57,353 nucleotides of DNA from Vicinamibacteria bacterium (GCA_023701125.1 JAMPXO010000019.1:1-57353), one strand, 5' to 3'; counted from the stretch's first letter, positions 1-10,080 are shown. Notes: generated by a model not told the origin, from the sequence alone. Translations and numbers: made by a program.

Positions 1-30
1 CCCCCCCCCCCCCCCCCCCCGCGACTCAGA

Positions 31-1404
31 GTGGAACATTTCAAGACCATCATCGAGCCGTTCCGGGTCAAGTCGGTCGAGGCGATCAAGTTCACCCACC
101 GTGGCGAGCGCGAGAGCGCGTTGCGCGAGGCCGGCTACAACGTGTTCCGGCTCCACGCCGAGGACGTGCTGGTCGACCTGCTGACCGACTCCGGCACCGG
201 GGCGATGTCGTCGGCGCAGTGGGGCGCGCTGATGCAGGGCGACGAGAGCTACGCCGGCAGCCGCTCGTACTACCGCTTCCGCGACGTGATCATGGACCTG
301 ACCGGCTACAAGCACGTGATCCCGACCCACCAGGGCCGGGCCGCCGAGCGCATCCTGTTCCACACCATCCTGGAGCCGGGGATGGTGATTCCCAACAACA
401 ACCACTTCGACACCACCCGCGCCAACATCGAGGTCGAGCGCAGCGAAGCCCGCGACCTGGTCATTCCCGAGGGCCGGGTGCCGTCGGCACTGCACCCGTT
501 CAAGGGCAACATGGACCTCGCAGCACTCGAGGACGCCCTGCAGAAGGACGGCGAGCGGATCCCGCTGGTGATGGTCACCGTCACCAACAACGCGGGCGGC
601 GGCCAGCCGGTGTCGCTCGAGAACCTGCGCGGCGTGCGCAAGCTGTGCGACAAGTACAAGAAGCCGTTCTTCCTCGACGCCTGCCGCTTCGCCGAAAACG
701 CCTACTTCATCAAGATCCGCGAGGCCGGCCAGTCGCACCGCACGCCGAAGCAGATCGCGCAGGAGATGTTCTCGCTGGCCGACGGCTGCACGATGTCGGC
801 CAAGAAGGACGGCCTCGCCAACATCGGCGGTTTCCTGGCGATGAACGACGAGGGCTGGACCGAGTCGTGCCGCAACCTGCTGATCCTGACCGAGGGCTTC
901 CCGACCTACGGCGGCCTCGCGGGCTACGACCTGGAGGCGATCGCGCGCGGCCTCGAGGAGGTCGTCGAGGAGCCGTACCTGCGCTACCGCATCCGCTCGA
1001 CCGAGTACCTGGCCGAGAAGCTGATCGCCGCCGGCGTGCCGATCCTGCGCCCGGCGGGTGGCCACGCGGTCTACCTCGACGCCCGCGAGATGCTGCCGCA
1101 GGTGCCGCCACTGCAGTACCCCGGCATCGCCCTCGCCAACGCGCTCTACGTCGAGGGCGGCGTGCGCGGCGTCGAGATCGGGACCGTGATGTTCGGCGCC
1201 CACCCCGACGGCAGCGAGACGCCCGGCCCGATGGACCTCGTCCGCCTCGCCATCCCGCGTCGCGTCTACACCCAGTCCCACATCGACTTCGTGGCCGAGG
1301 TCGTGATCCACGTGGCGGCCCGCCGCAGCGAACTGCGCGGCTACCGGATCGTCGAAGCGCCCCGCTTCCTGCGCCACTTCACCGCCCGCTTCGAGGCTCT
1401 ATAG
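31..1404 (+). CDS. tnaA: Tryptophanase (tryptophan indole-lyase)
   Basis: This is a PLP-dependent beta-eliminating lyase of 457 aa, expected to split L-tryptophan into indole, pyruvate and ammonia in the cytosol. The family pattern is complete: LLTDSGTGAMS (51-60), PTHQGR (98-103), FAENAYFIK (220-228) and MSAKKDG with the PLP lysine at about K259. It resembles tyrosine phenol-lyase in places, but the two positions that separate the enzymes read as tryptophanase. D127 in FDTTR stands where phenol-lyase has Thr, and I383 in GVEIGT stands where phenol-lyase has its substrate-binding Arg (R381). The start is GTG at 31, close to the window edge, so the promoter and any leader peptide cannot be judged. 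A repeat copy begins at the stop codon. Confidence 0.93.
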   Translation: MEHFKTIIEPFRVKSVEAIKFTHRGERESALREAGYNVFRLHAEDVLVDLLTDSGTGAMSSAQWGALMQGDESYAGSRSYYRFRDVIMDLTGYKHVIPTHQGRAAERILFHTILEPGMVIPNNNHFDTTRANIEVERSEARDLVIPEGRVPSALHPFKGNMDLAALEDALQKDGERIPLVMVTVTNNAGGGQPVSLENLRGVRKLCDKYKKPFFLDACRFAENAYFIKIREAGQSHRTPKQIAQEMFSLADGCTMSAKKDGLANIGGFLAMNDEGWTESCRNLLILTEGFPTYGGLAGYDLEAIARGLEEVVEEPYLRYRIRSTEYLAEKLIAAGVPILRPAGGHAVYLDAREMLPQVPPLQYPGIALANALYVEGGVRGVEIGTVMFGAHPDGSETPGPMDLVRLAIPRRVYTQSHIDFVAEVVIHVAARRSELRGYRIVEAPRFLRHFTARFEAL

Positions 1405-1483
1405 GGTTCCGGCGCCGACAAAGTCGGCTCCGGTCCCGCGGGGGCTACGTCGCGAACGGACGCTCCTCCGCCCCCGCACCCCC
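1404..1483 (+). repeat. Dispersed two-hairpin repeat, copy 1 (diverged)
   Basis: About 80 bp related to the repeat at 30959-31042. It starts with GGGTTCCGGCGCC directly on the last base of the tnaA stop codon. The first hairpin is CCGGCGCCGAC / GTCGGCTCCGG. Its inner pairs differ from other copies but still pair. The second half keeps GGGGGCTACGTCGCGAACG and GCTCCTCCGCCCCC. It fills most of the tnaA-add gap and may act as a 3' end hairpin for tnaA. Confidence 0.75.
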
Positions 1484-1510
1484 ACCTCGCCCGGTGAGAG
1501 AATCGGAGTC

Positions 1511-2719
1511 ATGAAGCCCGCCATCATCCGCCGCCTGCCCAAGACCGACCTCCACTGCCACCTCGACGGCTCGCTGCGGCTGTCGACGCTGATCGAGCTG
1601 TGCCGCGAGCGCCGGGTGTCGCTGCCGTCGGACACCGAAGACGGGCTGCGCGAGCTGGTGTTCCGCAGCCACTACGCGAACCTGGGCGAGTACCTGGCCG
1701 GCTTCTCCTACACGGTGGCCGCGCTGTCGGACGTCGAAGCGCTGGAGCGGGCGGCCTTCGAGCTGTGCGAGGACTGCCAGGCCGAGGGCGTGCGCTACGT
1801 CGAGGTGCGCTTCGCGCCGCAGCTCCACGTGCGGCCCGGGCTCGAGTTGTCGGACGTGGTGCGCGCGGTCGACCGCGGCCTGCGCCGGGCGACCGCCGCC
1901 TTCAACGCCCGGCCCGAGGTCGCGGGCGGCCACGAGCCCCGTTTCGCCGCCGGCATGATCCTGTGCGCCATGCGCTTCTTCACCGGCGAGTTCTCGCCGG
2001 GCTACAAGCGCTACTTCGACGCCATGCCCGAGGCGCCGATCCACGAGATCTACGCCGCCGCCAGCATGGAGGTGGCACGCGCCGCCGCCCGCCTGCGCCA
2101 CGACGAGGGGCTGCTGGTCGTCGGCCTCGACCTCGCCGGCCAGGAGAAGGGCTACCCCGCCGACGAGCACCACATCGCCTACCAGGTCGCCCACGAGAAC
2201 TTCCTCGGCAAGACCGTGCACGCCGGCGAGGACTACGGGCCGGAGTCGATCTTCCAGGCGATCGGCGACCTGCACGCCGACCGCGTCGGCCACGGCACCT
2301 GGCTGTTCGACGCGAACCGGATCCAGGACCCGCGGATCGAGGACCGCCAGGCCTACGTCGAGTCGCTGGCCCAGTACATCGCCGACAAGCGGATCACGAT
2401 CGAGGTCTGCCTGACGTCGAACCAGCAGACGGTGCCCGAGCTGGCGGGCGACCTGAGCAAGCATCCCTTCGCCGAGATGCGCAAGCGGCGGCTGTCGACG
2501 ACGTTCTGCACCGACAACCGGCTGGTCTCCGACACCACCGTCAGCCGCGAGATCGGCCGCGCCGTGGAGGCCTTCGACCTGACCGAGCGCGAGGTCCGCG
2601 ACATCCTGATCTACGGCTTCAAGCGCAGCTTCTACCCCGGCACCTACCTCGAGAAGCGCACCTACGTGCGCGAGGTGATCGACTACGCCGATCGCGTGAT
2701 GTCGGGGTCGATCGTCTAG
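1511..2719 (+). CDS. add: Adenosine deaminase family protein
   Basis: A zinc-dependent (adenosine/AMP deaminase superfamily) hydrolase of 402 aa, expected to deaminate adenosine to inosine and ammonia in the cytosol. Metal and catalytic residues are in place: H15-C-H17 in KTDLHCHLDGS, VHAGED (H237, E240), VGHGT (H261) and CTDNRL (D335). The second Asp of the usual NTDDP motif is Asn here, a variant also known from actinobacterial adenosine deaminases. A stretch at about 135-180 is longer than in the E. coli enzyme. A related deaminase such as aminodeoxyfutalosine deaminase cannot be excluded, though no menaquinone genes are near. It lies 43 bp before glnA and is probably cotranscribed. Confidence 0.85.
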   Translation: MKPAIIRRLPKTDLHCHLDGSLRLSTLIELCRERRVSLPSDTEDGLRELVFRSHYANLGEYLAGFSYTVAALSDVEALERAAFELCEDCQAEGVRYVEVRFAPQLHVRPGLELSDVVRAVDRGLRRATAAFNARPEVAGGHEPRFAAGMILCAMRFFTGEFSPGYKRYFDAMPEAPIHEIYAAASMEVARAAARLRHDEGLLVVGLDLAGQEKGYPADEHHIAYQVAHENFLGKTVHAGEDYGPESIFQAIGDLHADRVGHGTWLFDANRIQDPRIEDRQAYVESLAQYIADKRITIEVCLTSNQQTVPELAGDLSKHPFAEMRKRRLSTTFCTDNRLVSDTTVSREIGRAVEAFDLTEREVRDILIYGFKRSFYPGTYLEKRTYVREVIDYADRVMSGSIV

Positions 2720-2762
2720 AGCCCGTCGTCGTCCCGTCCCCCACCCTGGAAAGAGACCCACC

Positions 2763-4109
2763 ATGATCCTGAAGCGCTACTCCGGCGACCTCGTCGCGAT
2801 CGACTTCCTCGACCTGCTCGTGCTCGACATCTACGGCGGCCTGCGCCACGTCACCGTGCCCCGCAGCTACGTCACGCCCCGGCTGTTCGAGGAGGGGATC
2901 GGCTTCGACGCCTCCAACTTCGGCTTCGCCCGGGTCACCAACTCCGACATGGTGGCCGTGCCCGACACGTCGCGGGCGTTCGTCTCCAGCAGCGACGGCT
3001 CGACCGTGCTGCACTGCCTGTGCGACGTGCGCAGCACCGACGGCCAGCCGTTCGCCCAGTACCCGCGGGCGGTGGCGCGGCGGACGGTCGAGGAGCTGGC
3101 GATCCGCGGCGTCGCCGACGCCGCGAAGATGCTGGTCGAGCTGGAGTTCTACGTCTTCCAGGACGTGGCCTACGCGACCGACTTCGCCCACTCGTACTAC
3201 AAGATCGAGAGCCCCGAGGGGATCGGCGAACACTTCTACGACCAGCCCCGGTTCGGCATCCACAAGGGCTACCACCGGCTGATGCCGGAGGACCGCTACT
3301 TCGCGCTGCGCAACAAGGTGGTCGCGCTGATGGGCGAGATCGACATCCCCGTCAAGTACCACCACCACGAGGTCGGCGCGTCGCAGCTCGAGATCGAGCT
3401 CGACTTCATGCCGCTGGTGGCGGCCGCCGACGCGGTCACCCTCGCCAAGTGGATCATCAAGACGGTGGCCAGCGAGATGGGCTGTTTCGTCACCTTCATG
3501 CCGAAGCCGATCTACAAGGCCGCCGGCAACGGCATGCACGTCCACCAGTACCTCGAGCGCGGCGGCCAGTCGCTGTTCCCCGGTGACGCGCTGTTCGGGC
3601 TCAGCCCGCTGGCGCTGCACTACACGGCCGGCATCCTCGAGCACTCGCTGACCGGCTCCCTGCTGGCGCTCACCAACCCGTCGACCAACAGCTACAAGCG
3701 GCTGGTGCCGGGCTACGAGGCGCCGGTCAACGCCACCTTCGCCAAGGCCAGCCGGGCCGCGGCCGTGCGCATCCCCGGCTACCTGAAGGGACGCGACGTC
3801 CGAATCGAGTTCCGCACCGGCGACGCCGCCGCCAACACGTACTACATGCTCTCGGCGATGGTCCTGGCCGGCCTCGACGGCATCGCGCGCCAGGCCGACC
3901 CGGTGGCGCTGGGCTTCGACCGCACGGACGAGGCGCGCAGCTTCCCGCTGAACCTCGACCTGGTCCTCGACGGACTGGAGAAGGACCGCGACTACCTGCT
4001 GCCCGCGTTCCCGCCGGCGCTGCTCGACCTGTGGATCAAGGTCAAGCGCGAAGAGGCGTCCTACGTCTACAACGCACCGACGCCGCAGGAGTACGAGCTG
4101 TACTTCTAG
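2763..4109 (+). CDS. glnA: Glutamine synthetase, type I-like
   Basis: A 448 aa glutamine synthetase that joins ammonia to glutamate using ATP. Family motifs are clear: VELEFY (125-130, metal Glu), HHHEVG (200-205), FMPKPIYKAAGNGMHVHQ (245-262), NPSTNSYKRLVPGYEAPV and IEFRTGDAAANTYYML. The NLYDLP adenylylation loop of enteric GSI-beta is absent (PLNLDLV instead), so the enzyme is probably not controlled by GlnE; it looks like the GSI-alpha or a GlnA-like group. GGAAAGAGA before the ATG serves as ribosome binding site. It follows two ammonia-producing enzymes, which fits ammonia capture. A glutamate-polyamine ligase role (PuuA/GlnA-like) is a weaker alternative. Confidence 0.88.
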   Translation: MILKRYSGDLVAIDFLDLLVLDIYGGLRHVTVPRSYVTPRLFEEGIGFDASNFGFARVTNSDMVAVPDTSRAFVSSSDGSTVLHCLCDVRSTDGQPFAQYPRAVARRTVEELAIRGVADAAKMLVELEFYVFQDVAYATDFAHSYYKIESPEGIGEHFYDQPRFGIHKGYHRLMPEDRYFALRNKVVALMGEIDIPVKYHHHEVGASQLEIELDFMPLVAAADAVTLAKWIIKTVASEMGCFVTFMPKPIYKAAGNGMHVHQYLERGGQSLFPGDALFGLSPLALHYTAGILEHSLTGSLLALTNPSTNSYKRLVPGYEAPVNATFAKASRAAAVRIPGYLKGRDVRIEFRTGDAAANTYYMLSAMVLAGLDGIARQADPVALGFDRTDEARSFPLNLDLVLDGLEKDRDYLLPAFPPALLDLWIKVKREEASYVYNAPTPQEYELYF

Positions 4110-4114
4110 GGCCG

Positions 4115-5377
4115 CTACAGGATCAGGAACGCGCCCGCGGCCGCGGCCAGCAGCAACGCCACCGTGGCCAGCAGCATCGGCCGCCGCAACTCGGCGGCGC
4201 CCAGCCCGAGCGCCATGCCGGCCTTGACCAGCGTGTTCGCGACCAGCGCGATCAGGATGGTCAAGGCGGCCGGGCCCACGCTGGCCGGGTCCTGCTGGGC
4301 GAGGCTGGCCATCGACAGCGCGATCGCGTCGACGTCGGTCAGGCCGGCGATGGCGCCCGCGAGGTACAGGCCGGCGTTGCCGAGGTAGACCTGCGCCGCC
4401 TTGGCCACGAAGGTCACCACCCCGAAGATGCCGCCGAACTTGATCGCCTCGCCCAGCTCGAAGGGGTTGCTGCCGGACTTGACCGTGCTCTCGCCGCGCT
4501 CGGGCCGGCGCATCCAGAGCAGCGCGCAGGCCGCGAGGTTGACGAGCCCGAGCAGGCCGACGGCCGGGCCCAGCCGGCGCGCCAGCGGGGCGTCGATCAG
4601 CGCGACGACGATCAGCACCCGGAAGAACATCACCGTCCACGCCACCAGGATGCCGAGCGTGAAGGACGGCGCCAGCGCGGGCTCGCTGCGGCTGCGCTGC
4701 GAGAAGCCGAGGGTCACGGCCGTGCTCGACACCAGTCCGCCCAGCACGCCCGTGAGGCCGATCCCGTGCTCCTGGCCCACCACCTTCACGAGCACGTAGC
4801 TCGCGAAGTTGAGCCCGGAGATCAGCACGACCATCAGCCACACCTTGTACGGGTTCAGCACGTCGAGCGGCGGTGGCCCGAAGTTCCGGTTCGGCAGCAG
4901 CGGCAGGACGATCGCGGTGATGATCGCGAACTTGAGCGTCGCCTCGATGTCGGCGGCCTCGACGCGGCCGACGAAGCGTTGGGTGGAGCCCTTGCTCGAG
5001 ACCAGCAGCAGCACGGTCACCGTCAGCGCCACGGCCAGGCCCTGGCTGCCGATCCCGCACAGCGCGCCGACCAGGAACGTCATCAGCACCGTCATCTCGG
5101 TGGTGGCGCCGACGTCGCCGCGGGTGGCGGTCACGTAGTACGAGACGATCGCGAGGCCGGCCACCGCGGCGAACGTGGCGAGCAGCAGCCAGGTGAGGCC
5201 GGCCTCGACGTGGAGCCAGGCGCCCGTGGCGCCGATCAGCGCGATCAGGGAGAAGGTGCGGACGCCGGCGACCTGCTCCTCGCCGCTCTGCGCGTGGTCG
5301 CGCTCGCGCTCGAGGCCCAGCATCAGGCCCAGGCCGAGCGCGGATCCGAAACGAGCCGCGACATCGAGCGGCGTCAT
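4115..5377 (-). CDS. MgtC/SapB family protein with DUF4010 domain
   Basis: A polytopic inner-membrane protein of 420 aa. The first 140 residues match the MgtC/SapB fold (GLGLMLGLERERDH near the N terminus, GVRTFSLIALIGATGAWL, GDVGATTEMT). The rest is the DUF4010 region (KFAIITAIVLPLLPNR, LNPYKVWLMVVLISGLNFASY, GLVSSTAVTLGFS). About twelve hydrophobic segments are visible. The biochemical role of this two-domain family is unknown; a link to Mg2+ homeostasis rests only on the MgtC name. The genes converge with glnA, leaving 5 bp. TAGACT lies 9 nt before the ATG with no Shine-Dalgarno, so the mRNA may be leaderless. Confidence 0.8.
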   Translation of the reverse strand: MTPLDVAARFGSALGLGLMLGLERERDHAQSGEEQVAGVRTFSLIALIGATGAWLHVEAGLTWLLLATFAAVAGLAIVSYYVTATRGDVGATTEMTVLMTFLVGALCGIGSQGLAVALTVTVLLLVSSKGSTQRFVGRVEAADIEATLKFAIITAIVLPLLPNRNFGPPPLDVLNPYKVWLMVVLISGLNFASYVLVKVVGQEHGIGLTGVLGGLVSSTAVTLGFSQRSRSEPALAPSFTLGILVAWTVMFFRVLIVVALIDAPLARRLGPAVGLLGLVNLAACALLWMRRPERGESTVKSGSNPFELGEAIKFGGIFGVVTFVAKAAQVYLGNAGLYLAGAIAGLTDVDAIALSMASLAQQDPASVGPAALTILIALVANTLVKAGMALGLGAAELRRPMLLATVALLLAAAAGAFLIL

Positions 5378-5470
5378 GACGGCCGTAGTCTACGCCCGCC
5401 GCCGAGCCGTGCGGATGTCGATCAGCGGATCGGGATACGCAGCACTCCCGCCTGGTCGCCGCAGGAACAC

Positions 5471-5505
5471 GAACGGGGACGGCGCTGACGCGCTCGTCCC
5501 CGTTC
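5471..5505. terminator. Strong GC hairpin, intrinsic terminator candidate
   Basis: Perfect 11-bp stem GAACGGGGACG / CGTCCCCGTTC (5471-5481 with 5495-5505) and a 13-nt loop. It lies just beyond the last gene of the ABC operon (stop at 5538, minus strand). The T tract is short and lies on the plus side (TTT, 5506-5508), so efficiency on the minus strand is uncertain. Confidence 0.6.
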
Positions 5506-5537
5506 TTTCACGTCTCGCGCCCCGCGGGGCGCTGGTG

Positions 5538-6572
5538 CTACTCGGTCTTGTCGGCCGACTCGCTGGTCGCCTTGCGCTTCTCGCCCAGCGCCTTCAACTG
5601 GTCGAGCAGCTCGTACGGCAGCCGGGCGTTGAGGTGCACCTTCGCGCCCTCCTGGTTGACCGAGAACGCGGTCGCCAGCGACTGCAACGCCGGGTTCTGG
5701 CCGCCCTGGAGCTGGATCAGCGCCGTCAGGCCGCGCACCACGTCGGCGAGCTGGCGGGCCGCCGCTTCGTCGCGAGCCTCGCCGGTCACGTGCATCGCGA
5801 TCTCGGGATCGAGGTCGCCGGTGACGACCAGGCTCTGCAGCGCGGGCAGGGTCATCTGGCCACCGCCCATCGGCGAGGGCACGTTCGAGGGCATCCTGGA
5901 GAGCAGGGTCTGGTCGCCGACCATCCAGAACGTCGAGCCGGGCTTGACGGTGCCCAGCAACCGCACCAACTCGGCGTTCTCCGCCAGCCCCTTGCGGCTG
6001 CCGTTGCGGTTGGCGATCACCTCCTCGACCGAGGCCAGCGGGCCCAGCACGAGGGTGTCGTCGTCGAGGAAGGAGAGCGCGCCGGGCTTGCCCTTGCCCT
6101 CGCCGAACAGGTAGACCGTGAAGCCTTCGACGGTCTTCCAGGAGACGTCCTTCTTCTTTTCGCCTTCGCCGGCCTCGGTCTCGATCGCGCGGCTGATCTT
6201 GTAGCGGTCGAAGCGCCCGAACACCAGCACGACCCCGCGCTCGGGGCCGTTGGCGGACGGCGGCGCGCCGGCGATCAGGATCTGGTCGATGTCCCGGTCG
6301 GGCCGCAGGCCGGTCTTCTCCTCCAGTTCCGCAAAGGCCTCCGGCGTGACGTCGGCCTTCTTCGCATGCTTCTGGTACATCGGGCTGGCCGTGAAGCGAG
6401 CCACGTCCACGCCCACGACGAAGCGGGTGCCGGCCGGCAGCGCCAGGCCTTCGCCCGGCATCGGTCCGACGGCGGCGCGCGCGGGGTCGAGCACGAGGGC
6501 GCCGAGCGCGACGGCGATACCGAGGCTGACCACCGCAAAAGATGCGGTCACGACGAGACGGCTTCGAGTCAT
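5538..6572 (-). CDS. Membrane-anchored protein of unknown function (DUF3352-like)
   Basis: A 344 aa protein starting MTRSRLVV, with one N-terminal hydrophobic segment (about 7-28) that may be an uncleaved anchor or signal. The rest looks like a soluble extracytoplasmic domain with FVVGVDVARF, ILIAGAPP, YKISRAIE and LVVTGDLDP. The layout recalls DUF3352-type proteins, but the match is only by impression and no catalytic motif is seen. AAGGAAGG before the ATG supports this start. It is the last gene of the ABC operon, 11 bp after the permease gene, so it probably works with that transporter, for example as an extracytoplasmic partner. Confidence 0.6.
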   Translation of the reverse strand: MTRSRLVVTASFAVVSLGIAVALGALVLDPARAAVGPMPGEGLALPAGTRFVVGVDVARFTASPMYQKHAKKADVTPEAFAELEEKTGLRPDRDIDQILIAGAPPSANGPERGVVLVFGRFDRYKISRAIETEAGEGEKKKDVSWKTVEGFTVYLFGEGKGKPGALSFLDDDTLVLGPLASVEEVIANRNGSRKGLAENAELVRLLGTVKPGSTFWMVGDQTLLSRMPSNVPSPMGGGQMTLPALQSLVVTGDLDPEIAMHVTGEARDEAAARQLADVVRGLTALIQLQGGQNPALQSLATAFSVNQEGAKVHLNARLPYELLDQLKALGEKRKATSESADKTE

Positions 6573-6583
6573 GAGGACCTTCC

Positions 6584-7396
6584 TTACTGATCGAGTACGA
6601 ACTGCCTCCGCGAAAAGATCCCGTAAGCGCCGGCCAGGCCCAGGATCGTGATCGCGACCAGGACGACCACCGCTTCCCCGGCGGGCAGCGTGGTCTGGAA
6701 CAACTCGGCCAGCCCCTCGTCGACCGGGCGGTGGCTGATCAGCGAGCGCACCCAGGCCGTCACCGTGTAACGCGGCAGCCAGCCCGGCAGGTTGGCGAGC
6801 GACTCCCAGCCGACGAGGAACACCAGGCCGGGGATGGTCGGCCGCTTGAGCAGGACGCCGAGCAGCGTGAACAGTGCCCCGTAGGCGCACAGCGCGAGCG
6901 CCGCCACGGCGAGGTCGCGCAGCAGGTCGGGGACGAAGGCGGCGACGCCCGAGAAGCCGCGCAGCGTGACCAGCAGGAAGAAGCAGACGACGATCCCCGG
7001 CAGCGTCAGCGTCAGCGTCGTCACCACGTAGGCGGCGAACTTGCCGCACAGGATCGAGGCCCGGCTGACGGGACGCGACAGCAGGTAGGTGATGGTGCGG
7101 CCCTCGACCTCGTCGGCGATCAGCGCCGTGGCGAAGAACAGCGCCGCCAGCGGCAGGGCGTTGCGCAGGTAGTACATCGCCACCACCAGGCCGTAGAGGT
7201 CGATCCCGGCGGGCGCGTGCTTCAGGTTGGCGACCAGCCGGAAGAGCACCGCCAGCGCGACCGGCATCAGCAGCAGGCCGGCCATGACCAGGCTCTTGCG
7301 GCTCCAGACCATTTCCTCGAGCGAGAGGTCGAACACCGCGCGGGCCGCACGCAGGAACGGCACCGGCGGCGGCAGCGCCTTCTCGTCCGCGCTCAT
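6584..7396 (-). CDS. ABC-2 type transporter permease (second pair)
   Basis: A 270 aa membrane subunit with about six hydrophobic segments (MAGLLLMPVALAVLFRL, YYLRNALPLAALFFATALI, AAYVVTTLTLTLPGIVVCFF and others). The stretch ADEVEGRTITYLLSRPVSR is typical of ABC-2 permeases of the NosY/YxlG kind. Its ATG overlaps the stop of the ATPase gene by 4 bp (ATGA, 7393-7396), so the two are translationally coupled and most likely form one transporter. The substrate is not evident. Confidence 0.82.
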   Translation of the reverse strand: MSADEKALPPPVPFLRAARAVFDLSLEEMVWSRKSLVMAGLLLMPVALAVLFRLVANLKHAPAGIDLYGLVVAMYYLRNALPLAALFFATALIADEVEGRTITYLLSRPVSRASILCGKFAAYVVTTLTLTLPGIVVCFFLLVTLRGFSGVAAFVPDLLRDLAVAALALCAYGALFTLLGVLLKRPTIPGLVFLVGWESLANLPGWLPRYTVTAWVRSLISHRPVDEGLAELFQTTLPAGEAVVVLVAITILGLAGAYGIFSRRQFVLDQ

Positions 7397-8319
7397 CGTG
7401 CCCCTCCGCGACGGGCCAGCAGGTACTTGAACACCGACTCGAGGTCCTCGTCGGGCGAGAACACCTCGTACACGCCCGCCTCCTCCGCGACCTCCGTCAG
7501 CGCCGCGTAGAAGGCGTCGGGCCGCGCCGTGCGCACGACCACGCTGTCGCCGCCTTCGCCGAACTCCACCGAGACCACCTCGGGCAGGTCGAGCACCGCG
7601 CGAGCGACGCGGCGCGGGTCGCGGGCCCGCACGCTCGCCGCGTGCGGGTGCTCGTCGAGCAGGTCGCGGATCTCGCGCACGTCGCCCTCGGCCAGGATCC
7701 GGCCCTGGTGGACGAGCAGCACGTTGCGGGTCATCGCCTCGACCTCGTACAGCACGTGGCTCGACATCACGATCGTGCGGCCCTCGCGGCCGAGGCGCTT
7801 GACCAGCTCGACGACGCGGTGGCGGTTGACCGGGTCCATGCCGGTCAGCGGCTCGTCGAGCAGCAGCACCTGCGGGTCGTGGGCGATCGCCTGCGCCAGC
7901 TTCACGCGCTGGCGCATGCCCTTGCTGTAGCCGCCGATCCGCCGGTCCTTCGCCGCCAGCAGGTCGACCTCGACCAGCGCGGCCTCGGCCCGGCGATTCA
8001 CCTCGGCGTCGTCGAAGCCCGACAGCCGCAGCAGGAAGGTGACGAACTGCCAGCCGCTGAGCCCGTCCCAGAAGGCGTCGGGCTCGGGGCACAGGCCGAC
8101 CCGGTGGAACACCTCGGGCACGCCCCACGCCGGCGCGCCGAGCACCTTGACCTCGCCCTGGCTGGGCTTGAGCTGGCCCGCGGCCAGCTTCAGGAACGTC
8201 GACTTGCCCGCGCCGTTGGGGCCGAGCAGGCCGGTGACGCCCGGCCCGATCGTCGCGCTGACGTCGTTGAGCGCGATCACGGGTCCGTACCAGCACGAGG
8301 CGCGCGCAAACTCGATCAC
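7393..8319 (-). CDS. ABC transporter ATP-binding protein (second pair)
   Basis: A 308 aa ATPase: Walker A GPNGAGKST (about 35-43), signature YSKGMRQRVKLAQA, Walker B VLLLDEPLTGMDP and H-switch SSHVLYE. A tail of about 90 residues follows the ATPase core, as in NosF/CcmA-like drug or polymer exporters. The GTG start overlaps the preceding permease stop (GTGA). It pairs with the downstream permease at 6584-7396. Confidence 0.88.
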   Translation of the reverse strand: MIEFARASCWYGPVIALNDVSATIGPGVTGLLGPNGAGKSTFLKLAAGQLKPSQGEVKVLGAPAWGVPEVFHRVGLCPEPDAFWDGLSGWQFVTFLLRLSGFDDAEVNRRAEAALVEVDLLAAKDRRIGGYSKGMRQRVKLAQAIAHDPQVLLLDEPLTGMDPVNRHRVVELVKRLGREGRTIVMSSHVLYEVEAMTRNVLLVHQGRILAEGDVREIRDLLDEHPHAASVRARDPRRVARAVLDLPEVVSVEFGEGGDSVVVRTARPDAFYAALTEVAEEAGVYEVFSPDEDLESVFKYLLARRGGAR

Positions 8320-9161
8320 TGCACGACCTCCACCGCACGCACCCGGGCCCGCAGCACCCACAGGCACAGCGCGGCCATCACCACCAGCGCCAGCGCCGCC
8401 AGCGGCCACGGCTGGTTGAAGAAACGGTGCTGGATGCCGAACAGCGCGTTGCCGAGCGCGTGCAGGTTGCCCTGCAGCGAGATCAGCCCGGTCTCCGGCG
8501 TGCGGAACATGCCGCGCAGCACGCCGCGGGCGATCTCGAGTCCGATGAACAAGCCGGCGAAGGCCAGGCCCGCCACCCGCGCGCTCTTCGACAGCGAGGA
8601 CACGGCCAGCGCCATCAGCCCCATCGCCAGCGAGATCACCAGCGAGTGCAGCACGATCGCCAGCGGCAGCCACATCAACTTGAGGCTGGCGAACTGCTCG
8701 GGCGCCAGGGAGACGGCGACGATCCACAGCATCAGGGCCGGGGCCAGGGTGACGAACAGGTTGAGCGACATGAGCGCGGCCAGCTTGCCGAGGATGTAGT
8801 CGACGCGGGTCAGCGGCCGCGACAGGTAGACGAGGATCGCGCCGGTGCGCAGGTCGTTGGCGATCAGCCCGGCGCCGCCGAAGACCGAGACGAGCAGCGC
8901 GAAACCGAGTTGGCCGGAGAGGAACTCGCCGAACAGCCGGCCGTCGACGGGCAGCACGCGTCCGGCGTCGGGGAAGCGGGTGACGACGTAGACCTGGATC
9001 GTGCGCGCCACGAACTGGATCCAGGCCGCCACCAGCAGCAGCAGGAACGCGCGGCGGGCGACCACCAGCTTCAGCGCCTCCCGCGTGATCGGCCAGAAGC
9101 GCAGCTCGCGCAGCGGGTTGCGGGCCTCGTAGCGGCGGTAGCGCTGGTCGTAGATCGGCAT
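8316..9161 (-). CDS. ABC-2 type transporter permease (first pair)
   Basis: A 281 aa permease beginning MPIYDQRYRRYEARNPLREL, a cytoplasmic start followed by about six membrane segments (FLLLLVAAWIQFVARTI, LLVSVFGGAGLIANDL, SLNLFVTLAPALMLWIVAV and others). GAILVYLSRPLTRVDYILGK is the conserved ABC-2 loop. It starts one base after the stop of the upstream ATPase gene and ends in a GTGA overlap with the next one. Confidence 0.82.
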   Translation of the reverse strand: MPIYDQRYRRYEARNPLRELRFWPITREALKLVVARRAFLLLLVAAWIQFVARTIQVYVVTRFPDAGRVLPVDGRLFGEFLSGQLGFALLVSVFGGAGLIANDLRTGAILVYLSRPLTRVDYILGKLAALMSLNLFVTLAPALMLWIVAVSLAPEQFASLKLMWLPLAIVLHSLVISLAMGLMALAVSSLSKSARVAGLAFAGLFIGLEIARGVLRGMFRTPETGLISLQGNLHALGNALFGIQHRFFNQPWPLAALALVVMAALCLWVLRARVRAVEVVQ

Positions 9162-9162
9162 C

Positions 9163-10080
<918 letters not shown>

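Noticed and set aside
1-20. Run of 20 C at the start of the window
   Set aside because: A pure homopolymer at the very edge is more likely an assembly or trimming artefact than biology.
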